Origin: Diplocarpon mali
Lineage: Eukaryota > Ascomycota > Leotiomycetes > Helotiales > Drepanopezizaceae
Length of the DNA: 64,000 bases
Direction of reading: 5' to 3'
Assembly (NCBI GenBank): GCA_024741835.1
Contig: JAENRP010000004.1
Span: 143,338-207,337, forward strand
The notes beneath the pieces were generated by a model, which had not been told where the DNA came from, did not search any database, and worked only from the letters and a program-made list of their open reading frames with translations. The first letter of the stretch is position 1. Each line of letters begins with the position of its first letter. The position numbers and the translations under genes were made by a program. Below, piece after piece: positions 36,546 through 49,000 of the stretch.

Positions 36546-38291
36546 ATGATGAGCGCTTCTTCAAGACTTGTCCGCAGTGCGGCGCAATCTTCACTTACAG
36601 GTGGAGGTAAATTACCCCTTGATTTTCTCTGCAGAATCTCTCCTTTGCAGATAGTCTAGTTGAATCGTGCTGACTGTATGGTGGTAGCTCGTGCTTTACC
36701 TCGAACCGGTCCATCTTCTGCCTACACAGCGTACCTCCGTCGCAATGCCCGAGACATGCCGGCAATGATGCCAGCTCTGGCCATTCTCGTCCCTCTCGTC
36801 AGATCCGTCTCAACCGATACACATACACATGGAGCCGGCGCAGGAGCTCCCCCGCCTGGATTCAATGCTCAGCAGGCCAAGAGACCGTTGAAGGAGAACA
36901 ATATTTCGACCAAGGCCCCAACCAAGGAAGCTGCGGAGCAAGCAAAAGAGCACGAGATCTCACCGGTTCCGAACAACGTAGCAACTGCGGTCTCCAAGAC
37001 CGATGCTACGGAGGCCTCAACCCTGTCGGAGTTAGCCGGCGTAAAGGACATATCAGTAGATAAGAAAAATGGGGAGAAAGATGAGAAGAAGTTAACCCTG
37101 GGGCAGAAAATCAAGAAGGAAGCCCAGCACTACTGGGATGGAACGAAGTTGCTGGCAACGGAGGTCAAGATCAGCTCCCGTTTGGCGCTGAAGATGGCAG
37201 CTGGATACGAACTCAGTCGAAGAGAACACCGCCAATTGCAGAGAACTGTCCAGGATATTGCGCGATTGGTTCCATTCTCCGTATTTGTCCTGGTCCCATT
37301 CGCCGAACTTCTGCTTCCAGTTGCGTTGAAGCTATTCCCCAACCTGCTGCCCAGCACATACGAAGGCCAGTCGTCCAAGGACAAGAAGATCACGACTCTG
37401 AGAACTACCCGGAAAGAGGTCAGCAGCTTCCTCAAGAACACCTTGAAAGAGACTGGGCTGCCTCTAAGCCCCGCAAACGCGCAGAGAAAAGAGTTCGCCC
37501 AGTTTTTCCGCAAAGTCCGAGCCACTGGAGAGACACCGTCCCCGTCCGAGGTCATCAACGTTTGCCAGATCTTCAAGGACGATCTGACTCTGGACAACTT
37601 GTCTCGACCACAACTTGTGGGTATGTGCAGATACATGAACCTCAACACCTTCGGAACCGACATGATGCTACGATACCAGATCCGTCATCGCATGAGACAG
37701 ATCAAGAGAGATGACAGGGCCATTAGTTACGAGGGCGTCGATAGCCTGTCGGTCCCAGAGCTCCAGATTGCCTGTTTGAGCCGCGGTCTTCGAACTCACG
37801 GTGTCTCTCCAGGCCGTCTACGGGATGACTTGCAAGCCTGGTTGGACCTCAGGCTCAAGCATGGGGTTCCATCCACACTCTTGGTCCTGAGTAACGCATT
37901 TATGTATGCTCAAGGCAAGAGTGATTCTGAGTTCAACACTCAGATAGATGCTCTGACTGGTGTCTTGTCATCCATCCCCGAGGAGCTGTTCCACGAGATT
38001 GAACTCGAGGTTCATAATGCCGAAGGAGCAGCCACCAACAAGCAACGTCTTGAGGTTCTCAAGGAACAACAAGAGCTTATTGAGGAAGAGAATGAGCAGG
38101 ACAACGAAAACAAGACCTCCGGCCGCGCCACCCCTCGTGACGACGAAGATATTGACGAGAAGGAGGAGCGAAGACTGCAGGCTGCATCCACCGACGCGGA
38201 GAAGGGCTCGGTTAGCGAGGCTATCGAGGCTGAGAAGGAGAGCGCACAGGTGCAGGACATGGATGCTGGTGCTGGAAAAAAGTCGCCGTAG
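36546..38291 (+). CDS. MDM38: LETM1-domain mitochondrial inner membrane protein (Mdm38-like)
   Basis: Exon 1 36546-36606, an 81-bp intron, exon 2 36688-38291; 554 residues (553 from the second ATG at 36549). The N-terminus is basic and hydroxyl-rich (SSRLVRSAAQSS), as in mitochondrial presequences. The LETM1 core starts near residue 150 (WDGTKLLATEVKISSRLALK) and includes SRREHRQLQRTVQDIARLVP followed by a transmembrane helix (about 213-237). The ribosome-binding-like domain follows, ending in LRTHGVSPGRLRDDLQAWLDL. The C-terminus is a charged coiled coil (LEVLKEQQELIEEENEQ). Mdm38/LETM1 maintains K+/H+ exchange and helps mitochondrial ribosomes insert proteins into the inner membrane. The exon 1-2 junction (phase 1) is supported by frame only. 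Confidence 0.9.
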
Positions 38292-38856
38292 ACTTGCCCG
38301 GGCCTGAACGAAGTATCACAGATTTCTTTTGTTGCAGCGTTGTATAAGCATTATGGGGTGGGACTAGGTATGGAAACTAGGACAGGCCAGAGTATAGAAA
38401 GCCGGCTAGAATGGCTGAGATTTTATTTTATCAGCGTTGCACAGGTTCGAAAGATCCAACAAAAGACTTGACTTTGGAGAAAATATCATCTCGCTGTAGC
38501 CGCAGATAAATAGTACGTGCGATATGAAGGTCATACACGCGAGAGCTGAATCCGTCACGGTACCTCCCTACCCACCAACCTGTGAGTGTTTATATCCAGT
38601 GCCAAGAAACAGGCACCCGGACAGTGATAGCCTCCAATGACGCTGCTCGGCTAGCTGGCGCAAGCTTCGGAGCTCTTTATTCAACAACACCTCGATCCTG
38701 CTGACTGCCTCGCAGCATTGTGCAGAATATGACATACAGCACTCATAGACAGATCTCATAACTCCCAGCTCTGCATCTCGATCCTACTTGTCTGGCCTCC
38801 GGATCCAACCCCAGCTGCACCCAAGCTTCAGCTGCCCTGCGCAAACTTCCGCCGAT
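38292..38856. other. Intergenic, Snx4 promoter region
   Basis: 3' UTR of Mdm38 and 5' region of Snx4. No further gene is seen; an in-frame upstream start at 38788 would only extend Snx4 by 23 residues. Confidence 0.6.
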
Positions 38857-40316
38857 ATGGACCACACCGAGTACTCTGACATCGCATGGCAGCACAATAC
38901 AGAGTATGAGGAGAGAGGGCTAGGCCTCAGCCCAGGAGCCGAGTCTGAGGATCAGGGCCCTGGAAGTGCGGTTGCGAGGAGACTCAGCAGTGTTGGTCCG
39001 CTGGGTCGACATGCGGATGCGCTGGATCTGGCTGGGGTTGGAGAGGGAGTATTGGAGTGTACTGTCACACAACCCATCAAAGCGAATGATGGTTCAAAGG
39101 ATGCGTATGTGTCGTACCTGGTGACTACCAATGTCAGTAATGGCTCTGCTAAGCATCTGACTTCCGCTAACGTGGATAGACTACTTTCCCCTCCTTCCAG
39201 AAGCCAACGACTACTGTCCGCAGACGATTTACCGACTTCGTCTTCTTGTACAAGAACCTGTGCAGAGAATACCCAGCATGCGCCGTCCCTCCTCTGCCCG
39301 ACAAGCACAAGATGGAGTACGTCCGGGGCGACAGGTTTGGTCCCGACTTCACACATCGCCGAGCCAACTCTCTGCATCGCTTCCTGACCCGGCTGGCCCT
39401 GCACCCTGTGCTCCGCAGAAGCGCCCTCCTGATCATCTTCCTCGAGAGTACGGATTGGAATGCCACCATGCGGAGCAGGCCGCACCGAGGGGGCTCAGCT
39501 TCCGAGCAGGGGGGTTCGGGCGTCTTCGACAACTTCACCGACACGTTCATCAACGCCTTTACCAAGGTCCACAAGCCCGACAAGCGCTTCATTGAAGTCC
39601 GCGAGAAGTCCGACAAGCTGGATGAGGACCTTGGCCACGTGGAGAAGATCGTCGCCCGAGTCGCTCGCCGCGAACACGATCTCGAGACGGACTTGAAGGA
39701 GCTCGCCGAGCAGTTCCAGAAGCTGGTGCTCCTGGAGCCCGGCGTCGAGGAAGCCGTCAATCACTTCGCGCACAGTGTGGAGGACACGTCGGCGGGCATG
39801 CGCCGGCTGAAGGAGCACACGGACCAGGACTACCTGGGCAGCCTCCGCGACATGCAAGCATACAGCCTGGCGGTCAAGAACCTGCTGAAAGCCCGCGAGC
39901 AGAAACAACTCGACTTTGAGCAGCTGACGGAGTACCTGACCAAGAACACCACCGAGCGGGATCTGATGATGGCTCACGGCCCCAGCGGCCCCAGCGGCGC
40001 GAGCAGCTTCATCCAGCGCAAGATCGAGGACGTGCGAGGCGTCGACCCGATCCATGCTAAGCGCGAACGGCTCCGTCGGGTGGAGCTCCGGATCGAGGAT
40101 CTCACGAGCGAGGTTGAGGTCGCCAAGAAGTTGACCGAGGCCTTTGACGAGGAGGTTGTGCGCGAGGTGCAGGATTTTGAGCGGATCAAGCGGATTGAGT
40201 TCAAGATGCAATTTGGCGCGTTGGCGGAGGCGCACGTCGAGTTCTACGGCGACGCGATCGAAACCTGGGAACGCTACGTTCGCGAGATGGATGCTCTGGG
40301 GGCGCCTATTGCCTGA
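38857..40316 (+). CDS. SNX4: Sorting nexin-4 (PX-BAR)
   Basis: Exons 38857-39132 and 39180-40316 (47-bp intron with CTAAC branch) give 470 residues. The PX domain spans about residues 60-185: TVRRRFTDFVFLYKNL carries the PI3P-binding RR(F/Y) motif and PPLPDKHK the proline loop. A BAR domain covers about 215-465 and is almost entirely helical. A Gly/Ser-rich linker with PSGPSGASS interrupts the BAR region near 345. Snx4 (Atg24) pairs with another sorting nexin to tubulate endosomes and retrieve cargo to the Golgi, and is needed for selective autophagy (Cvt, pexophagy). The gene is strongly GC-ending. It is convergent with kexin, about 1 kb apart across purine/pyrimidine tracts. Confidence 0.92.
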
Positions 40317-40550
40317 GCGAGCTGGGGGGGAAGGGCGCGATGATTATACCTCTACTGTTTATAATGTACGAAAGTCCGAAGCGCTGCCCGGCGAAGAGTC
40401 CTGCGGGCTGTGTACACGGGTGACGGCGTCTCTCTAGTGCGAGAAGGACCTCGAGCCTGATGCAATCCATTGAATCCCCCGCGCCCGAGATGTGCTATTC
40501 CAACTCTATCGCGCAGCCCAGCCTCCACCGACACAGCCGTGCGCCTGAGA

Positions 40551-40743
40551 CCTCTCCCTCCCTCTCCCTCCCCTCTCTCTTCCCTCTCTCTTTTCCTCTC
40601 TCTTCCCTCTCCCCTCTCCCTCCCCTCTCTCCCTCTCCCTCCCTCTCCCTCCCTCTCCCTCTCCCTCTCCCTCTCCCTCTACCTCTCCCTCTCCCTTCCC
40701 CTCTCCCTCTCCCTCTCCCCCCCTCTCCCCCCCTCTCCCTTCC
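40551..40743. repeat. Polypyrimidine microsatellite (CCCTCT-type)
   Basis: About 190 bp of C and T only on the plus strand, with recurring CCCTCT and CCTCCC units; a few A interrupt it near 40681. Confidence 0.95.
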
Positions 40744-40870
40744 CGTACCTCCCAGTCCTCCCAGTCCTCTCGGACCGCACGAAGCAGCAGACGCCAGTCC
40801 TCTCCTCCCGACCTAAACAAACGGAACAAACGCGACGATCTGGAGCGGATCCCTGCCTTTTGTCGGGTTG

Positions 40871-41034
40871 AGGGAGAGAAAAGAGAGGGAAGGAGAGAGA
40901 AGGAGAGAGAGAGAGGAGAGAGGGGGAGGAGAGAGGGGGAGAGAGAAAGAGGGAAAGAGGGAGAGAAAGAGAGAGAGAGAGGGAGGGAGAGAGAGGGGGA
41001 GGGAGAGAGAGAGAGAAAGGGAGAGAGAGAGAGA
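40871..41034. repeat. Polypurine microsatellite (GAGAGG-type)
   Basis: About 165 bp of G and A only on the plus strand. It is the approximate reverse complement of the tract at 40551-40743, so the two can pair. Confidence 0.95.
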
Positions 41035-41370
41035 TCCGAGGCGAGGCGAGGCTCTGACTGGTGCTTGGTTGGCTGGATCTATACGCAGACGGGCTGACGG
41101 GCAGATGTATACGTGCAAGTTCATGTACACGGGTGCGGGTGCGCTCCACCGGCCGACGCCCGGCATCTCACTCGTCGTCTCATTCCCGGCTGGCGGGGCC
41201 CGGTTTTGCGACCACGCTTCAAGTCACCGCGCGCGAGTTCCGTCACTTGCGGCCTCAACGCCGAGAGGGCACGGACGGGGGGGTGAAAGAGACATTAACG
41301 TACGTCCGCCCAGAGAACGCCGAGGTAAAGATGCAACCGCCTGCTCGCCACAACCACATCTATGAATGCT

Positions 41371-44040
41371 CTACTTGTGCAGCAGCCGCTCCCCCGGGCT
41401 TCCCTTCTCATTCCCCCCCCCGAGCTCCTCCTCCTCCTCCTCCTCCTCCTCATCCTCGCCGATGACATGTCGCCCCTCCTCGTCACTCTCGTACAGCCTC
41501 TTCTCGCGCTCGTCCCCGCCCTCGGCGCCATCCGTGTAGTCGCCGTCGCTCTCATCTTCACTGCCAGCGGCGAAGGCATCGTACAGCTCGCCCGCGCGGC
41601 GCTTCTTCCCGCCCTTCGTGCCGGCGCCCGCGAGGCCCTCGGCCTCGTCCTCTTCGAGCAGATCGAACTCCCACTCGTCGCGGGGATGGTTGCGGAGACG
41701 CCGGCGCCGGGCGAGGTACAGGTAGACGCCCAGCCCGGTACAGAAGATCAGGATGAGGGCGGCCGCGCCGTAGATCCAGACCTGGGTTTTGGAGGAGGCC
41801 CCAAAGGTGGGGAAGAAGGATGGGAGCCAGCCGGAGGCGGCGGCGCTGTCCGTGGCGGACGGAGGGGGTGTGGTGGTGGGGGAGGAGGTCGGTGATCCGC
41901 TGGTGGTCGGTTTCGGCTTCGTGGGCCGGTCGGGGTGGTCGGTGGGGTTGGCGAGGAGGACGCCGGTGGAGCTTGGGAGCGGCGTGATGGGGGTGGTGGT
42001 GCCGGCGATGGTGGTCGTCGCGAGGATCTCGGTGTGGTTGTCGTCGTCATGCTCCGTTGGCATGGGCAGCAGCACGGCTTTGGAGGCATCGATGCACTCG
42101 CCCCAGAGCTTGAGGTGCCAGTCGACAAAGGTGCCATTGTTCTCGTTCATCACGGTGTCCTTGAGGAGGACGGTCCAGGTCCCAACACCAGCTTCACCCC
42201 TGACGAGTGTGAGGAATCGCGGACAGCAGACGGAGAGGGGGGTGCCTACCAGTGGACCACGGACATGAACGTCCAATCGACATAACCCTCCGCCGCGGTG
42301 TCCAGGTGGCGCGTGACGGAGAGGTGACTGGTGACCTTGTCGGGGCTGATCAGATCAACGCTGAGATCACCTCGCCTCGTGTGGTTCACATTCATGGTGA
42401 CGGTGACGTGCTCCAGGCGTTCGAGGTTGGCATCTTGGAGCATTTGCGAGGTGACTTCGAACGAGACCGCCAGGCCCTGGTCGCCCTGGGGAATGGCTTG
42501 ATTGACGTGGATCCAGGGGGAGTAGAACCAGGCCTGCGGCTTGACGCTCGAGAACGTCTTGGCCGCTTCAATCGTGGCCCAGGTATCAATCTTGCCGTAG
42601 CCGAACGTGTGACTGAACTTCTTGCCGATGCTGGTGGTTTGCCAGTCGCCAGTCTCCAGGTCGAAGGGGAGCGCAGTCATCATGACCAGCCATTGCAGGT
42701 CTCTCCACGTCAGATCGGGACGGAGCTGTAGGACCAGAGCAAAGATACCGGCTGCCAGGGGCGCGGCGGCCGAAGTCCCGCCGTGGCCACTGTAACATTG
42801 GTTCGTGCCCACATCCGTCGTGTGCTGGGGAGATGGTCAGCCGAGCGACTCCAACAAGAAGCATCCTCCTTCAACTTACGATGGCGTCTCCGCTGCCACT
42901 GCTGTAGGTGACGACCAGTTGCGCGGAGCACTTCTCGGAATAGTACGGATGGAGGCCCTTGCGATCGATCGCCCCGACCGAGATGCTGTAGATGCTGTTG
43001 GTGTATCCATCGAAGTTGCAGTTATCCTCGTTCGCCGCCCCATTGCCCGAGGCAAAGACGTAGATGGAGCCGAGGCCGCCTCGGCCCTTCTGGACCGCAT
43101 TGACCATGGCTCTCTTGATGAGGATGCCCGGCGCATCCATGGATTTGCCATCGTCCGGGGGACCCCAAGAACACGAGTATATCTGGTTCTTCTGGTAGGC
43201 GTAGTTCATCGCGATTGCCTCGTCGGCATCCGTGATCAGCTTGGAGAGGATTCGGATGCCCGCAATCTTCGAGTCCCAGGCCACCCCCACGCCACAGACG
43301 TCGTTCTTGACGGCAGACACCTCCCCGGCACAGCGGGTTCCATGTCGGTCGTCGGACAGGCGCGGCTTCGGCTCGACGCTCTTGTCGTTGAAGTCGTACG
43401 AGCCTTCGGCGAAGTAGTTCTCCTTGAGGTCGTCGCTGTACATATCCAGCCCGTCGTCCACGATCGCCACGGTCGCGTTGTGGCCGGTGATGCCCTGCCG
43501 CCACACGTCCGTCACGTTGACATCATGGCCGAGCTGGACCGAGTTGAAGAGATGCCACTGTTCCTGGAAGATGGGATCCTGGATATCCAATGCTTTCATG
43601 AGCTCTTGTTGCCTCGCCACTGCCTCGGCCACCGGCGCCTCTTTCCGCGCCTCGACCGGGGCTGCGTATCCAGCCGGCCGCGGGGGGAGTATGCCTCGCT
43701 TCTCCATCCGGGCTTTCAGCTTCTGCTTCTGGGCCAGCCTGACCCCGTCGAGGACGTCGGGCTGGCCAGTCGACCGCTTCCGCCGTTTCAATTCCGTGAG
43801 CGCGGTCCGTACCACATCCTCGTCCTGCTTGGGGCATGAGAAGACGTGATGGTCCTCCAGTTCTCCGAGCTGTCCCTCGTGCGTCAGGCCCAACTTGACG
43901 GCGACTTGCGACGGAGCGGTCGTGGGGTCGAGATGGAGGACGTAGTAGTCGTGCACGTCGTAGTTCCGCGCCTGCAGGTTCGAGGCGGATGCGAGGCAGC
44001 TCGAGCCGAGGAGGCCCAGCAGAGCGGCGGATAGTCTCAT
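41371..44040 (-). CDS. KEX2: Kexin, late-Golgi subtilisin-like processing endoprotease
   Basis: Exons 44040-42880, 42824-42250 and 42199-41371 join in frame to 854 residues. A signal peptide (residues 1-20) is followed by a proregion with the autocleavage-like M-E-K-R at 112-115. The S8 catalytic residues are visible: D195 in VAIVDDGLD, H233 in DRHGTRCAGE, oxyanion N333 in FASGNGA and S405 in HGGTSAAAP. The P domain covers about 470-615, then a Ser/Thr/Pro-rich stem and one transmembrane helix at about 720-741. The cytosolic tail has ELYDAF, a tyrosine-type late-Golgi retrieval signal as in yeast Kex2, and a run of glutamates near the end. Kexin cleaves after KR/RR in secreted precursors such as mating pheromone and secreted enzymes. 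Confidence 0.95.
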
Positions 44041-46098
44041 CTTGAATGGCTCTGGCGAGAAGTGATTCGATGGTTGGGAAGGAGAAGTTGTCGGGAGGCC
44101 TTTGGTATTCCAAAAGCCGAGGGTTTTGAGGATTTGCGCATGGATAGTCTGGATGTTTCAATACCGTGTCCCCAACAGCTCGGTCGGTGGTGGGCAGTCA
44201 AGGGATATCGGGGGGGGGGGGGCGACAGAACAAGGCCCTAATTTGAGGGGGCAAGCATGGCTGTCCGGTGCAAGGCCGTGAATCGTGAAATGGAAGACGA
44301 CGGCGTCACAGAAGAGCAAGCAGCAAGAAAATTGGGTGAAGAGTGGAGTTGTTGATGGAATTCGAGAAGGCGATCTGCTGAACTCTGAAGGCCAAATAAG
44401 CTCCCCCAGGCCGGTTTCAGGTACGATCCCGGACACAGCCTATCTGCCTCAGGCCGAAAACCACAGCCATGGTGGGATTCCTGGAATGCGGAGGGATGCT
44501 TATTTCCCCCGCAATCCTCCGACGATAATTATAGGGAGCCATTACCCTCCCCCGTATCCAGGCGTGAGTGACTGCGGTATCTCTTTCACGCGGGTATTTT
44601 TGATTTATATTTATTGTTGGAGTTGGGCTGCGGTTGAGATGGATCATCCATCGTCCCTGATGAGGCCACCAGGCCATCTCAACGAACACGTGACCCGCGG
44701 CGTACCATGCAGGGTGGGTTGAAAATGCGCTGGCAGGGTTTTTGGGGGCGATATGCTTTGATGTGTTGCTCCGGATCCAGGCAGGTGACGAAGTACGGTC
44801 AAAGAATCCCTTTTGGACTGTGAACAGCGCTTGAGGTATGTAGGTAGTTGGGGAGTACCGTACTGTTTACGGCACGGTCGATACCGATCAGGTCGCGCTA
44901 GCTACCTCTACCGGTAGCGACCTACCACGCAGGTATTGGATCCGACATTCGGGGGTGGGGAGGGTTTCTACGGGCGCCTGGGTGACCAGCACCGCACTCT
45001 GACTCGGCGTGGGGAAGAGGGAGGAGAGGGAGGTATCGAGGGGTAGAGTGACGCTGGCTTACTCCCAGTCGACCGGAAATCCACGCAGCGCCATTTCAAG
45101 ACAGCGGGCATCCGGTCAGAGGCTGGGCTACGCCGAGGTCGAGAATCGGGCTCAGGTTGTGTCGGAATGCTGTGGGTGGGGTCACGTTTACGGCACGTGA
45201 TAAGAGTGAGAGGAGAGCGGATCTTGGGTGGACGGGTCAGCCTTGGCATGGGCTTGTTCGAGTACTTGCTCTCTCCCTCTCTCTCCCCCTCGGAGAAGTG
45301 CACGGCGGTATGAGGGTGACGGGGACCACCGGACAGACCCACCGCCTCATCAACCGGTCCCCGGACCCCGTGGTCAGCGCGGTTGTCAGATGCCACGCCT
45401 CCCGTAGAGGCCCCCCTCTCCCCACCCCGGATCCCCCCCAAGTGGCGCAACTTGTGGCTCATTTGTGGCTTGACAGCCCGCCACGGTCTCACTCTTATTA
45501 CTCCTCTCGCCTTACTATGAAGTCTGTACAGACTCTTCCCCGTCCAATAGCTACACATGCTGTTCGCTGCTCGTTATCGTCGTCACGGCCATGGCTTTTC
45601 AATTCCGCCATATCTGCGCTCAAGCTCAGAAAGGGAGCATTCTGCGAGACCGAACCTTTCATGATTTCCTCCATTACTTTGCCTCTCCATACCACGCGTC
45701 ACCGCTACAAAGGGCCAGNNNCCCCCCTCCCCTCCACCAGCCTCCTCGGTGTTGGCACCCAACCTCCTCTCGGTCTCTGCTGCATTGCACGACCACCTCC
45801 TGTGTTGCATCCCGTGAAACCCGCGTGGATTCTTAGCTGTCCAAGCATCGGCGAGCTGGAGACGACGCAGCCCGTGGCCCGTCAAGAAAGAATTAAGCTT
45901 GCCGTCCTTCCCGGCGCATATGCGGCCCTTGAGCCTTGACCGCTGACGAAAAAAAAAACACTGCATCGCAGCCATCCGGACCCCCCGACGACCGCCAGAT
46001 TCCATGGATGGCATTCGTCGTCTCGCTGAGAATCGCGACAGCTTCGAAAGCCTTCATCATATCTAGTGCGACGCCGGATCTACGTCGACTCCTAGGAA
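44041..46098. other. Intergenic, kexin and PhoD promoters, small N gap
   Basis: A G run lies near 44211-44223. The stretch includes C-rich, ORF-rich but motif-free sequence and a 3-N gap at 45719-45721. No gene is supported. Confidence 0.55.
45719..45721. other. Assembly gap (3 N)
   Basis: Three N precede a C run, at a likely homopolymer problem. Confidence 0.99.
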
Positions 46099-49000
46099 AT
46101 GTCGGCGCCGTATTGGGGTCAGCTTCCTCCCCCCAAGGTCACCCGAGGCTCATCCCGACGCGAGGGAGAGCGCGCTCCCAGGGCCAGCATCAGTCTGCCG
46201 ACCGAGACCAACGTGGCGGGCGACCACCGACTGTCCAGTGATGATCCGTCGCAGTCGAACCCACGAGCGAACCGATTCTCCACGCTAACCGATGCGCCGA
46301 CGATTTCCACCCTGAGTCCCTTCGCATCCCCGATAGCTTCCGAGTTTCATGCGGATGGGTTGGCTCCTCGCCCTGCTTCGTCGCAGCCGGAGTCATCGGA
46401 CGAGGCCTACGACAGGGACTACTCTGAGAAGAGAAGGCGGCGGCAGAGTCGAGATGAGTACGAGGAAGCCCCTCCACCTGCGGCCCCAGAGGTACCTCGA
46501 GCCCCTCCCGTCAGCTACAAGCAGCCGCACGGTCACGGCGGCCCGTCCGGCTCTCAACCTCCCGTGCGGTCGAGGTCCACCAGGAGGCCAGAGGGGCCGG
46601 TCAAGACTCGCCCTGAGGAATACCACCGGCCGCACCCAAGCGAAGACCTCGCGGAGCAGGATCCGAGCCAGGCTCGAGGGGCATCAGATACTGGGAACGC
46701 CCCCGTGAGAACCGGTTCCCGACGGAGACCAGGGTCCCCGTCGCAAGCCCGAAAGGGCTCGCTTTCGGAAGCGGAAGAGCAAAGGCGCAGAGAGTGGGCA
46801 CCGGCTCGTTCTCCTCTGCAGAGGTTGGAACTGACGCTTGACAGCATCACCAAAGAGGAGAAGCGAGCTCGAGTCGAGGAAGCAGAACTCCTGGCTCGGG
46901 AATCGAAGGCCGGGCGCGGGGGGGAAAGAGCGTCCCAGAAGTCCGTTCGCTCGAGAAACCGGTCGGTGGCTACGGCTCCTGATGCGACCCCTCAGTCCCG
47001 ACCGGAAAACCTGCCCGAGACTGGGACGCTGCCCACTCCAAGCACCAAGCCAAGAGATCGCCTGCAACGCAGCGGGACGGTGGAGAAAAAGCGGCCCGCA
47101 GACGGCGCTGTCGGCCCAGCAGCAAACACCGGTAAAGCCTGGCGGAAGAGGACGGCGACGATCTGGAATAGCTCGCTGACTCGCTACAGGAGGATCCGAC
47201 GACCAATCCCAATCAAATCAGGACAAGATTGATGTTCCCAGGAGAGTTGATCCAACGTCACTTCCACAGCGCAAGACATCCACTCGTGACCGACCCCATG
47301 TCCCAGGAACAGCGACCACCGCGGTTGGTGTCGGTCGGAGTGGGAGCCACCATCTCAGAAAAGAGCCTCCTGGCGACGCCTGGTTCGAGGAAAGACGGGA
47401 AGCGGAGCACGGATACCACGAGGTCGTTGCGCCTCAGAAACAGGCTCTGGGTGGCCGCCCGCAGGCTACCGTGGAAGACCCTCCCCGAGACGCCGCATTT
47501 CGAAGTGACCACCAAAGTCCTCGGGACAGAGGGCTCTCCGTGCGACCCCGAGATGCCCCGGGATATCACGTGCAGCATGACGAGACTACTCGGCTTGATC
47601 TTGACTCCACCGAGACCACTGAGAAGCCTGTGCGACGTGGAACATTGAGTAAGATCGAACGGCTGACGGGCTCTTCCAACCCTCCCGTAAAATGGGGGCA
47701 GGCGGGCAGTGACATTCGTGCCGAGCAAGCGGTGGTAAAGGGTCCTTTTTTCATTCTACCCCCTCTTCGTCTGGATCATTTCGCTTCAAGATGTTAGGAC
47801 CAATGCTCGAGGGTGCCTCGCATCGGTCCGACGCACATCACGCATGTAAAGTTCCGATCCCGTCGGCGCTAAGCCCGCCCCTGATCTGTCTTCTCGTCTC
47901 GCCAGATGTTGAATGCTGAGAAAACATAGGTTGATGAAGTTCGGCGCAACGTTCCGCTGACGACGAGAGGCAAGCCGGTCCAAGAGCCAGAACACCATCA
48001 CCGCTTTTCCAGCACCCTCCACCATTCGCATGATACGACCCTGGAGCAAGGAGTTTACGTGCCGTCTCGACGCCTCGACGAGTGGAAGAGGGGCGGTGTG
48101 GCGCTTCTCTCGGGAGCGCTGCTTGAGCTCGAGGCAGAAGACCAGACCGAGGAAGAAAAGGACAGGGCTTGGTGGGAGGCTGGAAACAGTGGCACGCGAC
48201 GGCGTAGTCGAACCAAACAGCGAAAGGCCGAAGCTTATGATGGAGAGTACGACAGTGACGGTATGCAGCTTCATTTCCAACCTTCCTTTCCCGCAGAGTG
48301 CGAGGGATGTACTTCCGAGCGTGCAGCTCGAGAGAATGCATCCGATCTGCGTACACGTCAATCTGCTAGTCACGATAAAAAGACTGGGAAGACTGCGGCC
48401 GCGGATCCTGGTGACTGTGGACGGCCTCCGAACGGAGCATCGCCTAGACCAGGGCCTGCGAAGTCCACGAGACCGGCGCAGCATCTCGTTCCAGATAATG
48501 TCAACCCTCCCTTACTCAAGCCACATTTACTGACGGGTGAGGTGCGGTCAATCCGCGTCCGCCCTGTGATAGCTCCAACCAGATTCAAACCACCGTTGTT
48601 CCTCCAGAGCGGCCCCCTGTTGCGTTACTGCGGTATGCGTCATGAAAAGGTCAAGAGTCGCTCACACCGAAACAAAGTTCTCCCGGATCGTGAGATCTGG
48701 AGAGGCAGTATCATGATCGTCACCCTGAACGCTCATTCCTCCTACGAACTCGCCCCGACGCTCCGGCTGTTTCTGCAGCCAGTGGATCTCCTGCCGACGC
48801 CCCCCGCACAGGTTGACGGCGGGATGGATGATCTGGCTACCGAATACGTGGACCCGCTAGCAGGTCTTCCCAAGCTTGGCAGGGATGGCAGGACGCTCTA
48901 CATTCGCCCAATCGACCATCTCGAAGAAGTCAGGGATCTGTCCCGGGAAGAATCAGATGACGGGCTCTTTGAGATGCACAGGAGCCCGCTGGATGGGGCT

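Larger units (their letters stand above)
40317..41370. other. Intergenic between convergent Snx4 and kexin genes
   Basis: Contains a C/T tract and, about 130 bp later, a G/A tract (separate entries). The ORFs inside are low-complexity translations of those tracts. Confidence 0.8.

Noticed and set aside
40460..41166. Ser/Leu/Pro and Glu/Arg repeat ORFs
   Set aside because: Direct translations of the C/T and G/A tracts, in all frames and on both strands.
42805..43839. 344-codon open frame antisense to kexin
   Set aside because: Shadow of the GC-rich catalytic exon; the sense strand carries the full catalytic triad.
45157..45939. 260-codon ORF spanning the 3-N gap
   Set aside because: Runs across unknown bases, has no domain and overlaps several equally open frames.
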